DNA of 8,558 bases from Bacillota bacterium (GTDB lineage: Bacteria > Bacillota > Clostridia > Lachnospirales > Lachnospiraceae). Location of the stretch: contig JAEZXP010000170.1 of the NCBI GenBank assembly GCA_023419655.1, positions 1-8,558 of the forward strand. The letters run 5' to 3'. The translations under genes were made by a program, and so were the position numbers. Below are positions 5,782 through 8,558 of the stretch, one piece after another. Position 1 is the first letter of the stretch. Every line of letters starts with the position of its first letter. A model generated the notes under the pieces. That model did not search any database, was not told the DNA's origin, and worked only from the letters and a program-made list of their open reading frames with translations.

Positions 5782-5846
5782 ATCCTCCCATACAAAACTA
5801 TAAAATATACACTGTCTACAATGGAGGATTTATCCTCCTATATAGA
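5782..5846 (-). promoter_or_regulatory. hairpin with alternative pairing to the aroQ ribosome-binding site
   Basis: On the minus-strand RNA, GGAGGAT (5832-5838) is followed by its exact complement ATCCTCC (5823-5829). The aroQ Shine-Dalgarno region then repeats the identical GGAGGAT (5782-5788). The first two form a hairpin, extended by outer pairing of GTCTA with TAGAC across a small internal loop. The complement could instead pair with the aroQ site and block translation. No U-run follows, so it is not a typical terminator. Confidence 0.5.
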
Positions 5847-5880
5847 CTATAAAATTTTCAAACTGTCTTTTCTATATGTT

Positions 5881-6393
5881 TTACATCTGTCCTAAGATTT
5901 CCTCCGCTATCTCTTCGATAGACTTACCATCCGTATTGATTATAATATCCGCAGCGCTTTCATAGATGGGTGCCCGGCGGGCAAGAAGCGTCTCTGTCCT
6001 ATCTCTAAAATTATCTCCCGCAAGAAGAGGTCTTGTTGTATCGCCGGTTAATCGGTTCATTATAGTATCAGAGGATGCCTGCAAATAAATAACATGACCC
6101 ATCATGCTTAACAGCTCTCTGTTTTTTTCTCTGAGAACCATGCCGCCCCCTGTGGAAAGTACAGCTTTTTCCAAGTCATCCTTTACTGTCAATAACAGTG
6201 CCGTCTCAAGATTACGAAAGAACTCTTCCCCATGTATACTGAAAATCTTTTGGATTGCTGTTCCTTCTTCACTCTCAATCATCTCATCCGCATCACGAAA
6301 GCTATATCCAAGCTTGTCCGCCAATAATTTACCCACACTGCTTTTTCCTGAACCCATAAAACCGATTAATACAATATTGTCTGATTTTTTCAT
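5881..6393 (-). CDS. aroK: shikimate kinase
   Basis: A 170-residue cytoplasmic P-loop kinase, normal length, that phosphorylates shikimate at the 3-hydroxyl with ATP. Motifs in order: Walker A GFMGSGKSS (11-19), shikimate-binding DAD (34-36, DTD in many relatives), R60 in FFRNLE, the GGG turn of LSTGGGMV (82-84), the lid arginine R121 (TRPLL) and R139/R140 of LLARRAPIY. Its ATG overlaps the TGA/TAA end of yqeG by 4 nt, implying translational coupling. Together with aroQ downstream it provides two steps of the shikimate pathway. aroK versus aroL naming is arbitrary here. Confidence 0.96.
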   Translation of the reverse strand: MKKSDNIVLIGFMGSGKSSVGKLLADKLGYSFRDADEMIESEEGTAIQKIFSIHGEEFFRNLETALLLTVKDDLEKAVLSTGGGMVLREKNRELLSMMGHVIYLQASSDTIMNRLTGDTTRPLLAGDNFRDRTETLLARRAPIYESAADIIINTDGKSIEEIAEEILGQM

Positions 6394-6905
6394 CTCTTAA
6401 TTTTACCTCTTTTTAAATCCCTGCGATAATGCTTCAGCACAATCCTCTCCAGCTTTCTTTTAAGCACAATCTGTATCTCTTCCTTCGGGCCGATAGGCTT
6501 TACAAAGTAAGACATCATCCCTATTCTGTTCGCGCCAAATATATCCGTAAACAACTGGTCTCCTACAAATACCGTATTATCAATTGTTGTTCCCATTCGC
6601 TCCATTGCCTTTAAGAAGCTCTTCTTCGCAGGTTTATTCGCATCATAAATATAGTTTACATGGATGTCTCTATTAAATCTTGCTACCCGCTCCTCTTTAT
6701 TATTGGAGATAAGGCATACCTCGAATCCAATTTTTTTTAATTTTGCCATCAGCTTTATTGCCCTGGGACTTGCATCGGCGCCATGCTCTACCAGGGTATT
6801 ATCGATATCAAAGATAATTCCCCTGTATCCCTCTTCGTACAACTTATTATAATTGATAACATAGGCGGAATCTGCAATCCGTTTCGGGTAAAACATTCTT
6901 AGCAT
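6390..6905 (-). CDS. yqeG: YqeG family HAD-IIIA-type phosphatase
   Basis: A 171-residue HAD-superfamily hydrolase of the small, capless IIIA type. Motif I is FDIDNTL (nucleophile D33, D35), motif II LISNN (S67), motif III lysine K91 (ANKPAKK) and motif IV VGDQLFTDI (D116, D121), all intact. The C-terminus is strongly basic (RKLERIVLKHYRRDLKRGKIKR). YqeG relatives occur beside shikimate-pathway and ribosome-assembly genes in Firmicutes; the physiological substrate is not established to my knowledge. GGAGAG lies 5 nt before the ATG at 6905, and an extended -10 promoter lies just upstream. It is the first gene of the yqeG-aroK(-aroQ) unit. Confidence 0.93.
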   Translation of the reverse strand: MLRMFYPKRIADSAYVINYNKLYEEGYRGIIFDIDNTLVEHGADASPRAIKLMAKLKKIGFEVCLISNNKEERVARFNRDIHVNYIYDANKPAKKSFLKAMERMGTTIDNTVFVGDQLFTDIFGANRIGMMSYFVKPIGPKEEIQIVLKRKLERIVLKHYRRDLKRGKIKR

Positions 6906-6937
6906 AAAATCTCTCCAAACTTGACTATTGTAAATAG

Positions 6938-6966
6938 ATTATAACAACGAATACCATTTCATACAA
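6938..6966 (-). promoter_or_regulatory. extended -10 promoter of the yqeG-aroK unit
   Basis: On the minus strand TGTTATAAT gives a perfect extended -10 (TATAAT at 6938-6943). A partial -35 box TTGTAT (6961-6966) lies 17 nt upstream. A weak -35 with TGn is typical of Gram-positive promoters. The start would fall about 25 nt before the yqeG codon. Confidence 0.7.
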
Positions 6967-6982
6967 TATAAACTTCCTTTTA

Positions 6983-7011
6983 TGCATATAAAACACATCT
7001 CTGCCTGTCAA
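6983..7011 (-). promoter_or_regulatory. possible second upstream promoter of yqeG
   Basis: A perfect -35 box TTGACA (7006-7011) with a 17-nt spacer to TATGCA (6983-6988), which matches the -10 consensus only in its first half. An 8-bp direct repeat TGCCTGTC (plus strand 7002-7009 and 7016-7023) overlaps the -35 box. Confidence 0.35.
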
Positions 7012-7036
7012 TATATGCCTGTCTGTATAGAACACA

Positions 7037-7080
7037 AAAACTATGCCACAAATAAAAGTATCTGCTTATGGCATAGTTTT
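7037..7080 (-). terminator. Rho-independent terminator after the GH5 glucanase gene
   Basis: Perfect 12-bp arms AAAACTATGCCA and TGGCATAGTTTT (7037-7048 and 7069-7080) enclose a 20-nt loop and end in a U-rich tail on the minus strand. It lies 36 nt after the glucanase stop and separates it from the yqeG unit. Confidence 0.88.
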
Positions 7081-7116
7081 ATGTATACTGGCGTCGTTGT
7101 TTAACGAATGTTTCTT

Positions 7117-8148
7117 CTATTTTTTGCTGACAATCTCAATCAATTGATTATTTCGAACATCCGAATTGATGTCAACCATCGGAAAGCTCATGAGCTTGTA
7201 AGTCCAGACTGCTCTTCCAATTCCGTATTCCATCAGCAGCTCGCTTAAATCTTCATGCCATCTTAGATTGCTTTCCATCGGTGCATGGTCGATTACACCA
7301 TACTCTCCGCAGTAAAGAATAACATTCCTTTCCTTTGCAAAGCTAAGCGCCGGCTGAAGAAGTTTGCGAAGGTATTCTTTGTCTACTGTTGCACCGTAAC
7401 CATAGTTATTCTTGAATTCATCATCCTTGGACCGATATTTTTCATACAAATCTTCCCCCGAAGGATATTCAATTTCAAACTCCAAATCCTTGAGAAGCGG
7501 TTCCCAGCTTGCTTTTTGATGGGTAAAGATATGAGGCTCATAAAAATGAAAGGTGTATACCAGATTATCATCCGGAATATTATCTAATTCATGGAGCGTC
7601 CTTGCACTATTGTAATGATTGCCTCCGATAATAATCGTCCTGCTCTCATCAATCTCCCGTATTCCCTGCACTGTCCTTTTACTTAGGAAATTCCACCTGT
7701 CACTGTCAGGCTCCACGATTTCATTAAGGAGCTCAAAGACTACATTGCTTCCATAACTTCTATACCGCTTTGCAAATTCCTGCCATAACCGGATATAGCG
7801 CATCTGCATATGCTCATCTTCAAACAGGCGGTTCTCACTTAGCGAATGAAAAGCATAACCCGGTGCCCTGTGAAGGTCCAATATGATATTAAGCTTGTAT
7901 TCTTCACACCACCGGATACAGTTGTCAATGCAGGAGAATCCCTCTTCCTTATATTCAAAGGGCCTGTCATCCTCCTCAAGTACCATATAATCAATGGGAA
8001 GCCTTACATGGTCCATCCCCCAGCCTGCAATCTGTGCAATATCTGCTTTGATTATAAAAGAATCAAAATGTTCTTTTTTTGCTTCGCGGTATTGGGATAT
8101 CCATCCGCCTAAATTCACACCTGCCTGAAAGCCATCAAATTTACTCAT
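7117..8148 (-). CDS. GH5 endo-beta-1,4-glucanase, CelC-like
   Basis: A 343-residue glycoside hydrolase family 5 enzyme, the same length as my recollection of CelC from Clostridium thermocellum. It recalls CelC in the start (AGVNLGGWISQY), the DHVRLP segment and the end of the barrel. It should cut beta-1,4- or mixed-linkage glucan chains. Visible active-site features are R49 (HVRLP), H93 (DLHRAPGY), acid/base E143 (FELLNE), H201 and Y203 (FHFYEP), nucleophile E282 (YCGEYG) and W315. There is no signal peptide, dockerin or carbohydrate-binding module, so it is probably cytoplasmic and acts on imported oligosaccharides. I start at the ATG at 8148, with AAAGGA 7 nt upstream. The frame is open to 8214, but that extension covers the predicted promoter. 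It is a single-gene unit between two terminators. Confidence 0.94.
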   Translation of the reverse strand: MSKFDGFQAGVNLGGWISQYREAKKEHFDSFIIKADIAQIAGWGMDHVRLPIDYMVLEEDDRPFEYKEEGFSCIDNCIRWCEEYKLNIILDLHRAPGYAFHSLSENRLFEDEHMQMRYIRLWQEFAKRYRSYGSNVVFELLNEIVEPDSDRWNFLSKRTVQGIREIDESRTIIIGGNHYNSARTLHELDNIPDDNLVYTFHFYEPHIFTHQKASWEPLLKDLEFEIEYPSGEDLYEKYRSKDDEFKNNYGYGATVDKEYLRKLLQPALSFAKERNVILYCGEYGVIDHAPMESNLRWHEDLSELLMEYGIGRAVWTYKLMSFPMVDINSDVRNNQLIEIVSKK

Positions 8149-8184
8149 ATCGGAATCCTTTCTGTTTACTATACTGAATGAATA

Positions 8185-8214
8185 ATGATACATCAAAATA
8201 TTATTACCGTTCAA
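8185..8214 (-). promoter_or_regulatory. candidate promoter of the GH5 glucanase gene
   Basis: TTGAAC (8209-8214), an 18-nt spacer and TATCAT (8185-8190) on the minus strand, followed by an AT-rich leader of about 30 nt before the ATG. The in-frame upstream extension of the GH5 frame would run through this region. Confidence 0.5.
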
Positions 8215-8233
8215 TTCACTTTATCATATAAAA

Positions 8234-8279
8234 ATTCCATGAATAAAATCAATGGTTCAAACAAATCACATCATGGAAT
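8234..8279 (-). terminator. possible terminator overlapping the end of the flavin-reductase-like gene
   Basis: Perfect 8-bp arms ATTCCATG and CATGGAAT (8272-8279 and 8234-8241) are followed on the minus strand by four U. The 30-nt loop is long for a terminator, and the 5' arm lies in the last codons of the gene. The position between two genes fits termination. Confidence 0.45.
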
Positions 8280-8558
8280 ATCTTGTATAAAGCTCTCCCC
8301 AGGCACCTAAAGCCCTTCCGTCCCATGAAAAATAGGTCTGGCAGGTTGTACTTACCGGCTTAATGGACTGCATCCGTTTCTCCATACTCGTACTTTCATC
8401 CTCTAAGCTTTCCTCCGCCAGAACATTACGGATTTTACACAAAAACACTTCACCATCATCAAGGGGAAAGGATTGTGATACCTCAAGCTCAAAAGACAAA
8501 GGGCTGTCATCCAATACCGGAACATCCAAAACAGAGCCTCTTGTTATTCCAGCCGCAA
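8266..8558 (-). CDS. flavin reductase-like (FMN-binding split barrel) protein, C-terminal fragment
   Basis: About 97 in-frame codons reach the window edge without a stop; the true start lies outside. The segment PVLDDSPLSFELEVSQSFPLDDGEVFLCKIRNVLAEE resembles the strand arrangement of flavin reductase/NADH:FMN oxidoreductase-like proteins, in which a PLSFE-type strand is followed by a GEV(x)n strand. The end YFSWDGRALGAWGE resembles the C-terminal tail of this family. Members bind FMN and reduce it or serve unknown redox roles. A TTG at 8529 is in frame but only looks like a start, since the similarity continues upstream of it (GITRGSV). It is separated from the GH5 gene by 117 nt with a likely terminator and promoter, so I see no operon link. 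Confidence 0.62.
   Translation of the reverse strand, partial: AAGITRGSVLDVPVLDDSPLSFELEVSQSFPLDDGEVFLCKIRNVLAEESLEDESTSMEKRMQSIKPVSTTCQTYFSWDGRALGAWGELYTRYSMM

Noticed and set aside
5796..5880. Separate promoter for aroQ in the aroK-aroQ gap
   Set aside because: The region is AT-rich and has TTGAAA, but no acceptable -10 box at 16-19 nt spacing; the spaced position falls on the GGAGGA hairpin.
7285..7587. Plus-strand open frame of 100 codons opposite the GH5 gene
   Set aside because: It is the antisense of a gene with intact catalytic motifs, has no ribosome site, and its product has no recognisable domain.
8149..8214. Longer N-terminus (22 extra residues) for the GH5 enzyme
   Set aside because: The extension has no ribosome site, covers the candidate promoter, and is not a signal peptide. 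The start at 8148 has AAAGGA at proper spacing and gives the expected family length.

Overview
The window reads as a chromosomal stretch from a low-to-moderate GC, plant-fibre-degrading Clostridia (Lachnospiraceae-like). This is inferred from the strong AGGAGG-type ribosome sites, the housekeeping order yqeG-aroK-aroQ-pepP-efp, a CelC-like GH5 glucanase, and a LicT/BglG-controlled GH1 beta-glucoside locus. Every gene I can support lies on the minus strand, so transcription runs from high to low coordinates. No rRNA, tRNA, CRISPR array, insertion sequence or phage gene is visible.

Right part (8558 to 7117): the window opens inside a flavin-reductase-like gene that ends at 8266. It is followed by a probable terminator, a promoter and a stand-alone 343-residue GH5 endoglucanase with no secretion signal. 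A strong terminator at 7037-7080 closes this unit.

Middle part (6905 to 2479): from an extended -10 promoter come yqeG (HAD phosphatase) and aroK (shikimate kinase), which overlap by 4 nt. aroQ (type II dehydroquinase) follows after 103 nt that hold an unusual hairpin able to compete for the aroQ ribosome site. Next are pepP (M24 Xaa-Pro aminopeptidase) and efp (elongation factor P), each behind its own candidate promoter. A hairpin terminator then precedes a DMT/EamA transporter gene.

Left part (2358 to 1): a beta-glucoside catabolic locus built like the E. coli bgl operon. It runs promoter, RAT plus terminator, licT/bglG-type antiterminator gene, second RAT plus terminator, an unrecognised 337-residue gene, then the N-terminus of a GH1 6-phospho-beta-glucosidase running off the window. 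Both RAT elements can be read directly. The second overlaps the antiterminator stop codon, and each RAT shares bases with its terminator, so antitermination should control both the regulator and the catabolic genes. The expected PTS enzyme II gene is absent from the visible part, and the unknown gene occupies its usual place.

The points most worth checking are the two compact RATs, the perfect 13-bp tandem duplication inside the leader terminator, the missing second PRD1 histidine of the antiterminator, the unrecognised gene, and the alternative-pairing hairpin upstream of aroQ.
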